A stretch of 64,000 nt of DNA from Voacanga thouarsii. Taxonomy: Eukaryota; Streptophyta; Magnoliopsida; Gentianales; Apocynaceae. Every line of letters starts with the position of its first letter. Positions within the stretch are counted from its first letter, which is position 1. Both the position numbers and the translations under genes were made by a program. Of this stretch, positions 1-12,903 are shown in pieces. The stretch spans positions 186,001 to 250,000 of the forward strand of contig JANUWF010001217.1 of assembly GCA_026120185.1 (NCBI GenBank). Reading direction: 5' to 3'. Below the pieces are notes generated by a model. That model was given only the letters and a program-made list of their open reading frames with translations, was not told where the DNA came from and searched no databases.

Positions 1-1340
1 CACGGCAACTGTACAAAATCGTGCTGTCAAGCCCGGTTTTAACTCAAAATATAGCTCCGCTGCGCGAGTTTCTTTAGGAACCTCCACGAGTTTATATGCT
101 TTTACTAGATTGTGGCTTTTATGCAGTTTTCAAACTTTCAAGATTTTATATATACTCGCTACGTTCTTATTTATCTGTCATAATTAATTACTTCACATAT
201 TTTTAAAAAAATTAATTAATTTCTTAAATTTATACAATTTTTTTTTTACATTCTAAAAGTACTTTTGGATTTAATATTCTTTATAACTATTTTCTTACTT
301 TATTTGTTTAACTCTCTTTAAAGTTATTATACTTTCATTTTTCAAAACTATTTAATACAATGGTATAACAGTAAAATTAATATTAATGACATCTAAATTG
401 TTTTAATGTGACAAATAAAAAAAGAAATAAAAAATTTTTAGTTGTAATAGATAAATAAGGACGGAGAGAATATATATTTGTAAAGTTATCCTATACTATT
501 CTTAATTAATTATTTTTTGCTAATAATTCATTTAAAGTATTGAATTTATGTAATAGATGGTTATATTACTAAAAAAACAAAAAAAAAGAAAAAAAAATAA
601 TGTTTAAGGCTTTACATTTTTCACAACACATGAGAAAGCCCATTATGTTTCTTCACAAACTCGTGGCTTCCAGTAATTTAAGATGTGTGACAGTAAATCT
701 TACTATCCAAAAAGGTAATTGAATGTAGTCCCAACGGGGAAGAAAATGTTTTAAGTTTTTCACATTTCATCCTCTTCAGCGTGAAGGATGGGCAAGATAA
801 CATTGCGAGCAGCATATTTTTCTTCCTTTATTGCCCTACATAGTGAAAAATGAATCAACATCATATAATTCAAAATCCGTTTGCTAACTTTCAAGGAAAT
901 TAGAAAGCTATTCCTATGAATCAACATCTACTATACCATAACCGATGATCATCCACTAAAAATTCTAGGGGAAGCCAAAAGGGAAAAAAACAATGAATGT
1001 CAAATTTATGAACAAACATTTCCAATTAACCCAAAAGGTGTTGCGTAGCAATCAGAATAGTGCATATAAGAGGCAAGAAAAGCAGGTGTAAACAATAGCC
1101 TATGCAAATTTGGGTGAAATAAAAATTTTTAGCACATAGAATAAATCCATTGTAATCATATTAAACAGGCACATTGCTGGATCTTGCACTATTCCCAATA
1201 TAATATATTACTAATGAAAAATGGATGGTTTTTCAAATAGAACGGATATTCCAAAATCATTGAACTACCAATCCATATATCCTAGAGGATGACATTGCAG
1301 AAGCTGTCTTTGCTTCAACAAACCTATTTAACTTCAATGA
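1..1340. other. AT-rich intergenic sequence, no gene seen
   Basis: Long A/T runs and only short open frames without recognisable protein signatures. No LTR, terminal inverted repeat or RNA gene could be supported here. The part closest to the DnaJ remnant may be its old 3' flank, but that is a guess. Confidence 0.6.
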
Positions 1341-1374
1341 TATTGCGTCCTCACCTCCTATATGCGGCTCCTAC

Positions 1375-1672
1375 ACTCTCTAATGACCACCATGCATGTC
1401 ATCATCCTCCTCATATGCTTCTTGTGTCTGCTGATTCTTCCTTCGCATCTCCTCCTCAATGTTAATATCATGAAGTGTATTCTCCTCACACTTATCCAAC
1501 TCCATTTCAGTAATTTGTTTTGTTGGTCTTGGAGGCAACACAGCTTCAAGTGTCTTGCACTAGTCAGGAGTCAGGGGATCTGGGAATTCCACATGGAAAT
1601 GAATATATAATTTTCCTCATATGAAAGGCCTATGTTATATCAACATTCCTTTATCATTTGTTGCCTTAAATT
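1375..1672 (-). pseudogene. C-terminal fragment of a type I (DnaJA) HSP40 co-chaperone
   Basis: Read on the minus strand, this encodes the end of a plant DnaJA protein (ANJ1/AtDjA2-A3 type), a cytosolic Hsp70 co-chaperone. Recognisable blocks in order are KATNDKGM, HRPF, GKLYIHFHVEFPDPLTPD, CKTLEAVLPPRPTKQIT, MELDKCEENTLHD and NIEEEMRRKNQQTQEAYEED followed by DDMHGG. Family members end shortly after this in a CaaX farnesylation box; here the frame passes a stop after GGH and no CaaX box follows. At least three further in-frame stops are seen, one after IYHF-upstream residues GMLI, one after RPFI and one after LTPD. No J-domain or zinc-finger region is visible upstream, so this is only the last part of the gene. 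Disabled by stops and truncation; likely a captured or duplicated gene fragment. Identification of the family is firm, the exact limits are approximate. Confidence 0.85.
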
Positions 1673-2268
1673 GGTCTCTATTACCAAACAATGTTTAGTA
1701 AGTCCTTTGACTCTAGAATTAGTTAAATGAGACACAAAGACACCTAACACGGGGTATTATTAGCAAAAAGATCTCACTTTAACACATTAAGTTGCTATAT
1801 GAAACAAATAAGTGATTCCAAACAAATAACAAGCATGAAAAAAGTAATTTAGCCACCTTCTCTTTTGTCTATTATTTGTGTTTCTTTCTTTCTTTCTTTT
1901 TTCTTTTTGGTGCCTGCATCAACAATTGCAATTCAATCACATCAACTAACAAAACTAGATTGCATTTCAGCATAAGGAAGAAAAATTTTGAACTTAAGTT
2001 CTTATGATACAAAAAAACCTCTTTTGCTAAAATCTGAATTTCTTTTAGTTTTAGTGCTCCTTTCTCTGAGTAATGACCTTTGATTTCTTCATGACCATTG
2101 TTGTTGTTCACTGTTTCTCCTTTATGGACATCATTAACTTCAGGATTTGTTGCCTGTTTGTGGGAATACAAGTAAAGTTAATGGACCGCCAACTTTTTTT
2201 TTTTTTTTAAGAATCATTTTGAGATGAGCCAATAGTAGTCTTGGTAGTTGTTCACTATACCTCTCTTT
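1673..2268. other. Non-coding stretch between DnaJ remnant and nested cluster 1
   Basis: Contains a pyrimidine-rich CTTT run near 1880-1910 and one open minus-strand frame (1872-2171) with no recognised domain. A stretch around 1914-1965 looks loosely like 17010-17052 on the other side of the nested cluster, which could be remnants of one locus, but the match is weak. Confidence 0.4.
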
Positions 2269-3394
2269 TGTTAGAATGTATGCACTCTAAAGTATGAATC
2301 TGATATAAATTCGATGTAATAAATAAAGTTTTATTCTCAATAATGTTTGTATTCTTTTACTTTAATTTGTAATGCACGATTTATGTTAGAAAAGACCCAT
2401 TGTGTTAAATAAATTATCTATGTGAATGGAGGCCTTTCACGGTAAGGTATGTATCATAAAATACTTAATACATAAACAATAGTTCTTACCATGTTGATGA
2501 GAATGGAAATCTCATCAGGACAAAGGTTTTTATAATATGAATTTCAGTTAAAGAATAGCTTACCTTTAGTAAGTGAGTAATCCTCTCACTTTATTATATA
2601 AACGTATTTAGAACACGTAGAATTGGATATATAATAGCAGTTTCTAAAAATACTAAGATGGAAGAAACATAAACTATTACTATTTCGGCATAGACTAATA
2701 CCCTATAACTTAAGTATGGGTTGGTTGTGTAGCGAAACTAGAAACATATACTTTGATATACTATGAATGAAGTCCTATCGTAGGAGAAATGTACTTGTAT
2801 ATTGTGCATGAATGACCAGTTAGTTAAGACGGATTCATATAAGATAGCTCCTATACTCCTGAATAGAGAAATCACTCTCTTGTGATTATTTAGAATAATC
2901 TAAATAATCCAAGATTCTGGAAACGTGACTTAGTATTGTATGCTTTTGGGTAACTCCCAAAATTAAACGAGTGCATATTAAAAGTTATGAATTATTGGAT
3001 TTGATATCTAAGGGTGGTAGAAGCCGTTGAAAGAGGTGTTAGTATATTTCTCTTATCTTAATAGTGGGTACTATATAGAGGGGTATTTTAGTCAATACAT
3101 CTGTAGGTCAAAGGCAATGCATTTGCAGTATTATTTTTGGGATTAATATTTTCATATAGTGATAAATTGAATATTCAAAATAATAAAATACAGTTATTTG
3201 TTAGTAGGGGTATTTTAATCATCTTAGTAGACAAGAATATTATATCTTTTGTTCTCAAAATAGATTAAGTAACTTTAATAATTTATTTACTATGTGTGCT
3301 TACTGGATGAAATAATTAATGAAAGAATTATTTTAAGAGTCTAATTAATTATTTATTTAGGTTAAAATAATTTATTGGGCTAATTTAGTTAAGT

Positions 3395-3674
3395 TGTTGT
3401 GAATACATTAGTAAAGAATCCACTAATTTCATTAGTGGATAAATGTATATGGATGTCCACCATTAACACCACTAATACATATTAATGGACATGGATGATT
3501 AACTCCACTAATAGAGCTCTTCCCTAAGCTTGAAATATATCAATTGTGAGAGAATTGTTAGAGAAAATTGTGAGAGAAAAGAAAGAGATAAATTTGAAAA
3601 AATTATTGTGCAAATAATAGTCAGAGATTTATTGTGTGTAGATTTTATTCTAACACTGCCAAAATTTTATAACA
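3395..3674 (+). repeat. Copia-1 5' LTR
   Basis: 280 bp, starts TGTTGTGAATAC and ends TTTTATAACA, matching 15910-16212. It is about 20 bp shorter than the 3' copy, partly because it lacks the TATAAATAGAG-type stretch seen in the 3' LTR near 16034. The adjacent internal sequence TTATCAGCACGAG (about 3678-3690) is the probable primer-binding site, sharing TATCAG with the initiator-Met tRNA complement but not a full match. Confidence 0.93.
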
Positions 3675-3759
3675 CGTTATCAGCACGAGTCTTTACTGTT
3701 TCCAAATCTAGAAGACTAAAGTAAGAGTTTTTGCCGTTACAAAAGCCAAAAGACTAAAG

Positions 3760-5938
3760 ATGGCTATTGTTAATGATGATGTATGTATGATTGATAGTAG
3801 AACTACACACACCATACTAAAACATAAAAAATATTTTTCTTATCTTAAAATGGGAGAAATAAATATTTATACTATAAGTGGTAGTACAAATGTAATTGAA
3901 GGCTTCGAAAAAGCTAGTATATTATTGCCTAAAGGAACAACAATTAATATGGATAAGGCACTATTTTTCTCAAAATTCGGAAGAAATTTATTGAGTTTTA
4001 AAGATATCCGTAGAAATGAGTATCATGTTGAAATAAATGAGGAAAATGGTATTGAGTATCTTTATATTTCTCAAATTAATTTGGGTAAGAAATCTGTATT
4101 AGAAAAACTACCGTCTTTTTCTACTGCTCTATATTTTAAAAAAAAAATATACAATTGAAATTCATCATCTAGTAAACCAAAAGTTTATTGATCTTACTAC
4201 TTTTAGCATTTGGCATGATCGGTTGAGTCATTCAGGATATACCATGATGAAAAGAATAATTGAAAATACACATGATCATCCATTAAAAAATAAAAAGATA
4301 TTAACATCAGAAAAATTCTCATGTAATGCATGTTCCCTAGAAAAATTAATTATTAGACCATCACCAGTAAAAGTAGGCTCTGAAAGTCCTACATTTCTTA
4401 AACGGATTCACAAAGACATTTGTAGATCTATTCATCCACCATGTGGACCGTTCAGATATTTGATGATCTTAATTGATCTCGATGATTACATATATATTTA
4501 TTATCTACGCGTAACCTAGCGTTTGCAAGATTACTTGCTCAAATAATTAAATTACGAGTACAATTTCTTAACCATCAAATTAGAAAAAAATATCCGTTTG
4601 GATAATGCTGGTGAATTTTTATCACATGCTTTTGATGCATATTGCATGTCAATTGAGATTAATGTTGGACATCATGTAGCTCATATTCATACACAAAATG
4701 GTCTTACTAAATCTTTTATTAAAAGATTACAATTAATTATTAGACTATTATTAATGAAAACAAATCTCCCAACATCTGCATGGGGACATGCTATTTTACA
4801 TATTGTAGTACTTATACGTATAAGGCCAACTAGTTATGATAAATTCTCTCTTTTGCAATTAAATTTTGGTTTAGAACTAAATATTGCTCATTTAAGAATA
4901 TTTGGGTGTGTTGTATATGTTCCAATTACACCAAACTAGCGTACAAAGATGGGTTCTTAAAGAAGAAAGGGGAAATACGTTGGATATGATTCTCCCTCTA
5001 TTATCAGGTATGTTGAACTCCTAACAGAAGATGTATTCACAACAAGATTTGTTGATGGTCATTTTGATGAATCATTATTCCCTAAATTAGGGGGAGAACA
5101 TAAATAGCATGAGAAAGATCTTGCTTGGACAACATTATTAAATTATCTTGATCCGCACATAAGCGCGTGTGAACTTGAAGTTCAAAAGATAATTCATTTG
5201 CAAAGCATTGAAAATCAAATGCCAGACGCCTATGTTGACTCCAGAAGAGTAACAAAATCGCATATTCCAGCTATAAATGCTCTTATTCGAATTGAACTCC
5301 CAACAGAACAAAAGAATATACATATAGCTGCTGAGTCAAAAGCACACTAGAAACGCGGCTAACTTCTTAGTTCTAAAGATAAAAATCCTCGATAGAAAAT
5401 AGGATTAAATGATTCAAAGAATCATATTGAAGAAAAGAATGATAAAGACCAAGAGAAAATTGATGACAAAATAAAAGAACCAGAAGTTGATGAAAGTAAC
5501 ACTGAAATTTTTATCAATTATACCACTTCCGGTAGAAGTTGGAATCGAATAGAAACAGTTATTGATAATATGTTTTGCATACAATATATCTCTTGATGTT
5601 ACATAGGATAATGATAATCCTGAACCAATATCAGTTAATGAATGTCAGCATAGAAAAGATTGGCTACAATGGAAAGATGCGATTCAATCAGAGTTAAATG
5701 CACTTACAAAACGTGAAGTTTTCGGACCTACAGTCCGAACACCGAAAAGTGTAAAACATGTTAGCTACAAATGGATATTTGTGAGAAAATGTAATGAAAA
5801 TAATGAAATAGTACGATATAAAGCATGATTAGTAGTTCAAAGTTTTTCACAAAGAACAGGTATTAACTATGATGAAACTTATTCTCCTGTTATTGAGGCT
5901 ATTACACTTTGATATCTTATCAGTTTGGCAGTACATGA
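3760..5938 (+). pseudogene. Copia-1 pol, 5' part: protease, integrase, start of RT
   Basis: Frames in order: a protease remnant near 3787 (DSRTTHTIL where active enzymes have DSG-THTIL), the GAG-pre-integrase block WHDRLSHSGY (about 4209), a CxxC pair (CNAC, about 4326), the integrase core with ILIDLDDY (about 4469) and LDNAGEF (about 4600), and RT palm beginning near 5650 (WKDAIQSELNAL, YKWIFVRK, GINYDETYSPV). The third acidic residue of the integrase DDE triad is lost: the usual QNG-AE-SFIKR reads QNGLTKSFIKR. Several stops (for example after 4519, 4939 and in the RT at about 5828) break the frame. The RT is then cut in two at 5938 by the inserted 4.25-kb element. No gag. Confidence 0.9.
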
Positions 5939-6186
5939 TGTGAAACCCCATCTAAAGCTAACTCTAGAGTAAGGGGGTCAGGATGCATATCATATTTTCT
6001 TGCATGCATAAATATATTTTGAAATGATTTTATGTGCTTTAGAATTATAATTTATAGTCTAGAAGGCTTAGTTGTGCTTATTGAGTAGGAAGGGTAAAAT
6101 GATAATTTTGTTTGAAGTCAAAATAGGAGGATAGCTTGAGGATTTAATAAGAAGAATATTTGGGAGAGAAAATAAGAATAAGAGTT

Positions 6187-6248
6187 GTTGTGGTTTAGTG
6201 GTTAGAGCTTTGGAAATAATCTCTAAGCTCTTAAGTTCAAATCCCATC
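6187..6248 (+). other. tRNA-like module (box A and box B) in 4.25-kb copy 1
   Basis: TGGTTTAGTGG at 6191 fits an internal Pol III box A and GTTCAAATCCC at 6235 fits box B. The 44-nt distance between their starts is that of a real tRNA. No convincing acceptor stem surrounds it, so it is not called a functional tRNA gene. The same module is present in the other two copies of the element. Confidence 0.65.
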
Positions 6249-7818
6249 ATTTAAGTTTTTGCTATGATTATTTCTTTTTGGATAGAGTTGTTCGTCCCTT
6301 GCAAGCCATAAGTAGAAGTATAGAAGTGTTGTCCTAGGGGAGACATGAAGAGAATGTCCTAATCCTATTCTTATGCCCTAAAAGAATTCTTAAGGGATTC
6401 ATATCCTTTTATTCCTTAGCTTACCTTAAATTCTTTACCAATTAAGTTTGTTCAATTTATCCAAAACCATATTTTAATTCCAGAAAATTCAGCAAGGTTT
6501 ATTGACCTTGAAATTTCGAAAATGGCTCTTAGAGGATAGAGTTTTGACTGAAAATAAGGAAGAAGTTAAGGAAGGTTCCCAAGAGAATTAATCTCCATAG
6601 TTGAACTTTCAAACTCCACTCCATAGTGTTCATCTTCTTCATGGTAAAAATCTGAAAATTTTCCAGATTCTTGGGCAGCCTAGCTTTCGAAAACTTCAAC
6701 CATGTTTCTTACTCAAATGCTGCCAGAAAAATGGCCAATTTGTTCAGCTTGAAGACTGAAATCCTTTGCCAAATTCGGATTGCACAAAGCTGTGTAAACC
6801 AAAAAAAAAAATTCTGGACAGCTTCAATGTTTAGCAGTCAAAAAATAAGCTCTTTCTTCTACCCTTCAAACCAGTGGATTCCCTCTTCCTTTCCTCCATA
6901 AAGAAGGCTGGAAACCAGCCTTAAAGAACCCTCCAATACCTCTCCAAACTCTCTGCAAGTCGGCTAAAACATTGCAGAAAAACTGCACAAAAAATTCCAG
7001 CAAGCAATTCGAATATCAAACCAGAAAAATTCCAGCCTTACTCTCTTTTCAAGACTTGTCCGAAAATCACATCAAACTTCTGTGAAGTTAATCTTAGTCA
7101 GCCATGAACTGAACTCCATTACCCTCCTCTGCTGACCTGCACGATGGGACTCCATAGCCACTCCTTAAATTCCTCCTTCAATTACTCCAATCAAGCTTTC
7201 AATTGAAGTTCAAAATTCCAGCAATTTCTCCATGAAAACTCCCTTGGACTAAGCTTCAAACAACCAGAAATTCTCCCACCATTGCACTCAAAATTTTGGC
7301 CAACCTATAACTCCTTCAACCCTCATTCATTTCGGTAAAACCAGTCGGCCATTATAACTTCCAAGAATCTCCATCAATCAAACCACATTACCATATCTTC
7401 TACCTTAAAACACTCCATGAATTACTCCATTTGAAATTCAAACAACTAGATTTTCCTCTTCTCCCTAATCTGAAAACCAAATCACAAGAATCCCTCAATC
7501 ATTCGGCCAAATCCCTTAAGCATTTCGTCCAACTTTCTCTCCAATTCTCTCAATTTCTTCAAGAACACCAAGAACACACACTACTTGTCTTCAAGCTTAA
7601 GACCACTCTAAACACCTCCAATCCCTTCCAAAAACTCCAGATCACACCTACTCACCCCCTAGAGCCCATTTCTGGATTTTATAACATCAAATCTCGAAAA
7701 CAAAAATCTGCTATCGGATCAAAAACCAAAATTTTTCTTGAAGTCTCAAGAACACTATCAAGGTAATCAAGAACGATTTTGTTCATCTTCTTTCCTTCAA
7801 TCTTTAACATGATATACT

Positions 7819-7821
<3 letters not shown>

Positions 7822-7883
<62 letters not shown>
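7822..7883 (+). repeat. (CT)n microsatellite within 4.25-kb copy 1
   Basis: About 31 uninterrupted CT units, followed by CTT repeats near 7912-7930. Its inverted counterpart (GA)n sits at the same place in copy 2, so the tract was present before the copies split. Confidence 0.95.
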
Positions 7884-7885
<2 letters not shown>

Positions 7886-10800
7886 CCGAAATGGTTGCTT
7901 CAACCATAGCTCTTCTTCTTCTTCTTCTTTCTTGGACGATTCAAACCTCCTAAGCGTGTGGATCTCCTTGAATCTTCATCGAGATAGTCATCAACCAAGT
8001 ATTTCTCTTTAACCTTCTCTTTAATTCCAAAGTCATGTCTCTTAGATGTTGATCGAAAGGGATAGAATATGATTAGAGATTAAGTATATGCTTTTGTATG
8101 AAGGGGTTGAGATTGGAGCATGTGAATGTTTGGCCTTGGTTAAGCTTTATGAAATTTCTTGTGGATCGATGCATGTTCTTCATGTCTTGAGTGAGTATGG
8201 ATGTTTAAGCATACTAGATATTATGTCACCTTTGGTGAATAGGGTATTATATTCTTATTTTCATTGAAGCCATGAATATGATTATACTTAGTAGAGATTT
8301 AGCCATATGATAGTAGGCATGGATTTAAGCCTTTATTCATGAATATAATAGTTTGTTGATTGATGTTGGAGTTTATCTTCATGATTCTTGCTAGCAATAG
8401 GAAAATTATAATCATGACCTTGTTGATCCTATGCTACTTCAATTGACCAATTTTATTACGTTAATTAAAATTAATATTATGATTTCCTCCAAAAATTTTG
8501 AAAACCCTAGTTGGAACTGGAATATTAAATGGAATAGTAATATTTTAGCCAAATAAATAATATATTATATTCAAGATAATATATATAAATATTTATATAT
8601 AATAATAATAATAATAAAGGCTTTTATATAAATAATAATAGATAAAACATTAATCTTGTAGGCCATATATTCATAAATACTATTAAAATTTATTTATTAT
8701 CTATTGATCAAAATTTAATAAAATTTATTTATTATTAATTTTATTTATTATTTTCTTTCTATTAATTATTAATTAAGAGATTAGTAATAATTTATTATTT
8801 ATTTTAATAATATCATCTAGGACTTAAGATTGTTCATCAATTAAACCCTAGTTTATTTATTAATAACAACTGTAACACCCTACTACCTAGGCCCAAACAG
8901 GCCCGGGGATGTCGTCCCATCCAAATGATAAGGGGTCTTTATAACTAGGTCATACAAACAAAATAAAACAATACTTCAAAATTAAAACTTATTACAATCC
9001 AAAAATTCAAGACAAATCTGAAATAAAAAAAATTGTTCACTCTCAACTCCCAAAACATTACATAAAATAGATAACAGAATATCTTCCAAGTAGGAAACAA
9101 CTAGCTACTCATCCCCATAGCAGGATCGACCTGAAATCATGGTAAAAAAAAGGGTGATGAGATAAAAATCTCAGTAAATCCATGTGTGTTTTAAGTGTTC
9201 AGTGAAAACAGTTCATGAATGCAAAGTGTAAGAACTTCATAAGAAAAATACTGGCAAGCAAAACAATGTTCAAAATCAAGAGTGACGTTTTGGCTTTTCT
9301 ATCCATACATGTACAATAAAATCAACCACTCAAAAGAGTGGTCATGGGTTACCACACGTTGGGTCCCATAACCATACAACGGTCAGAATGCCACACTTTG
9401 TGCAGACTGACAAAAGGTAAGTGATCGGCCTACCGGGTAAGATACTCCTCTTTCTCTACACCCAAACAAAATCGGTTTTCCACTCTAGCAACACACAGTC
9501 TACATGACTGAAACCTGCTAACTCGGGCCGGCATGACTAAGTAGTACTGGCATTTCTCTAAGTTGAGTTCATCTTCTGGAGGTGGCCTCCTGCCAAAAGA
9601 CTCATTCTTACTCTTCAAAACTAGTACCACTAGCCTACCCTTATTGAGCACTTAACGTAGTTCATCCTATTTAGGAGAAAACTGATCAAACATAGCTTTA
9701 CTTGAAAATGGCAATCAAGGATTTCCAAAGTCTTTGTCAAAATTAGTTTTAGAAATAATTTAGTATTTGAAAAAAATTGCTTGTTGTTTTTCAAATAATT
9801 GGTTTGACTGAAATAAGAAAGGAAACAGTCCCTAATTGCCTTTACCAAATCAGTATTCACAAACTTCGTGTTTAGCTTGCCGTAACAACTTTTGCAACAA
9901 ACAGGTTTTATGCAGGAGCTTACTTGATCATTTGCTTGAGATAGAATAAAGATTTTCAAAAGCTGACTTAACTCCGCCTAGGGTAAACATAAGCCATAAT
10001 TAAACTCAAGCCAAAATTTGCTTTCACAAATAATCCTAGTTCAACTTACCACAATCATAACCCTAGTGTCTCAAGCTTTAAGGCTAGATAATAATTAAAG
10101 AGTTTATAAAATAAATCTAGCTTGATATTAAAATAATTAGGGTTTGTGAAATAGTTACTAATAAGTTGTAGGTTTAAATCTTGCTATAAATAAATTAGGG
10201 TTTATTTGATGAAGGGTCCTAGGCCTAGATGATATTGTTTAAAATAATAATTTATAATAACTAATGGTTAGAAAATAATTGGTAAATAAAATTAATAATA
10301 AGTAAATTTTAATATGCCTTGACTAAAAGATAATAAATAAATTTTAATAGTATTTATGAATATAAGACTTACAAAATTAATATTTTACCTATTATGATTA
10401 TTTATATAAAAGGTTTTATTTGATATTATTATTTTATATAATATCTATATATTTTTTAATAAAAGTTATCATTTATTTGACTAAAATATCATTATTTTAT
10501 ATAATAGTCCAAATCCACATTTTCCTAGGGTTTTCGAAATCACCAAAAGAAATTATAATATTAATCATTTTATTGATGAAATAAAATTGACTAACTCAAT
10601 TAGCTTAGGGACAATAAGGTCATGATCATAATTCCTATTACTAACCATAATCATGAGTATACACTCTACACCAATTAACAAAACATCCAAATTAAGAATA
10701 AACACATAGATCCAAATCTACCAACACATGATCCAAACTCCACTAACATAATCGTATTCATGGCCTTAACAAGAATACATGAACATAAACCCTATTCACC

Positions 10801-11178
10801 AAAGGTGATACAATCTCTAACATGCTTGATCATTCATACTATTCACGACATGAAGGCATGCAACAAACCTTAAAAACGCCATACATTCAACCAAGATAGA
10901 TTATCTCATGCATCAACCCCATCTCCATCATACAAACACATTCATTCTCATGCTTCAATCCCAACTCCATCACAAAACACATAATCAATCTCCAAATATT
11001 TTCCATCCTCATCCAACTACATCCAAGAGACATGAATCTAGAATTTAAAGAGAAGTTTGAAGAAGCTTACTTGAATGATGACTACCTTGAGGACGTTTCA
11101 AGAGAACCCTCTCACTAAGAAGGCTTGATCCATCCAAGGAGAAGAAGAAAAATGGCCATGGTGGGAGTAACCATTTGG

Positions 11179-11179
<1 letters not shown>

Positions 11180-11224
<45 letters not shown>

Positions 11225-11229
11225 TATTA

Positions 11230-11270
<41 letters not shown>
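11180..11270. repeat. (GA)n followed by (TA)n in 4.25-kb copy 2
   Basis: (AG)n at 11180-11221 corresponds to the CT tract of copy 1. The adjacent (TA)n at about 11231-11270 has no counterpart in copy 1 and is a copy-specific expansion. Confidence 0.9.
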
Positions 11271-11272
<2 letters not shown>

Positions 11273-12842
11273 TTAAGAGTTGAAGATGAATGAAGATGGA
11301 GATGATCGTTCATACTTACCTTGAAGGTGTTCTTGAGGCTTCAAGAAAATTCTAGTTTTTTATCCAAAAGTGAGACTTTGATTTCAGTGTTTGATGTTAA
11401 AAATTGCAGGAATGGATTCACGAGAATGAGTAGATATAATCTGGAGTTTTTGGAGAAGATTGAAGTGGTTTTGAGTGGCCTTAGGCTTGAGAATGGTAGT
11501 AGGTGTTCTTAGAGGTTTGGAGAGAATGAAGAGAATGGATGAAGCTGGCCGAAATTCTATTGGGAAAGAGTGGCCGATTGGTTTGGAGATTTTTGGTAAT
11601 TTGATTTTCAGATTTGGGAGGAAAAAGGAAAGCTGGTTGTTTAAAATTCAAAAAGAATAATTTAGGGTGATAGCAAATATGGTAAGAAGATCTTTATTGT
11701 TGGAGGTCTTTTGGACGCTTCAATGGCCGATTGAATTGCTGGAATTTCTGCTGAGATGAATGATGTTCGAATGAGCTTAAAGGTGGCCGAAATATGGTGT
11801 ATAATGGTGAAGGAATTTTCTGGTTGTTTGAGGCTTACTCCATGGAAGGTTGCTGGAATATTTTGCTGAAATTTTGAACTCCAATTAACGGCTTGATTGT
11901 AGTGATTGATGGAGAGATTTTAGGAGCAACCATAGAGCTCCTTTCATGCAGAGCAATGGAGAAGACGATGAAGCTCAGTTCATGACTGACCAAGGTGAGT
12001 TTGTACAGAAAAATGGGATGAGTTTCGGACAAGGGTGAAGAATGAACAAAACTAAAAATTTTGGTTGGTTTTTTTCATAAGGCTTGCTGGAATTTCTGGG
12101 CAGATTTTTTTGCCATATTTCAGCCAACTTGCAGAAGGTTTGAAGGGCTATTAGAGGGTCCTAGAAGGCTGGTTCCCAGCCTTCTTTATGGAGGAAAACA
12201 AGGTTAAATTGCTGGTTGAAAAGTTGGAATAAACAGCTTGATTTTTGGCTCACCAAGCTGCAAAAACTGTCTAGGAATTTTCCTGGTTTGCACAGCTTTT
12301 GTGCAGCTCGATTTTGGTTGGAATTTTCAGTCTTCAAGTTGAGTGAATTGGTCATTTTTCTGGCAGTATTTGGGAGGAAAAGATGGCTGAAATTTTTGAT
12401 AATTGGACTGATCAAAAAGCTGAAAAAATTTCTAGATTACTACATGAAGAAGATGAACACACATAGGTTGGAGTTTGAAGGTTCAACCATGGAGATTAAT
12501 TCTCTTGGAAACCTTCCATAACTCCTCCCCATTTTTTGCCAACAAGATACCTCACATAGACATTTTCGAAACCTCAATATCACAGAACTTTGTTGGAATT
12601 TTCTGGAAATAAAATTGGCTTAGATAAATTAAACAACCTAATTGATTAAGAAGTAGGGAAAACTAGAGATCAATAAGGGTATGAATCACTTAGAAATTTT
12701 TGTAGGGCACAAGAGTGGAATTAGGACATTTCTTTCATGTCTCCCTCTAGGACAACTCTTCTACTCTTCCCCAAGGCATGCAAAGGCCGAAATATAGCCT
12801 ACCTAACCAAAAATAAAATTTAATCATGCTAAAACTCAAATG

Positions 12843-12903
12843 ATGGAATTTGAACTCAAGACATCAAAGATTTATTCCAAAGCTCTAACCACTAAACTAC
12901 AAC
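12843..12903 (-). other. tRNA-like module in 4.25-kb copy 2
   Basis: On the minus strand, TAGTTTAGTGG starts at 12899 and GTTCAAATT starts at 12855, again 44 nt apart. It occupies the position equivalent to 6187-6248 in copy 1. Confidence 0.65.

Noticed and set aside
1872..2171. 99-aa minus-strand open frame as a small gene
   Set aside because: No recognised domain, low-complexity Lys-rich end from a CTTT run, and no support from the other side of the nested cluster.
7431..7766. 111-aa open frame in 4.25-kb copy 1
   Set aside because: No domain, not conserved as an open frame in copies 2 and 3, and composition follows the surrounding repeat.
7822..7883. (CT)n as a promoter-type GAGA element of a nearby gene
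   Set aside because: It belongs to the repeat family (counterpart in copy 2), with no gene nearby.
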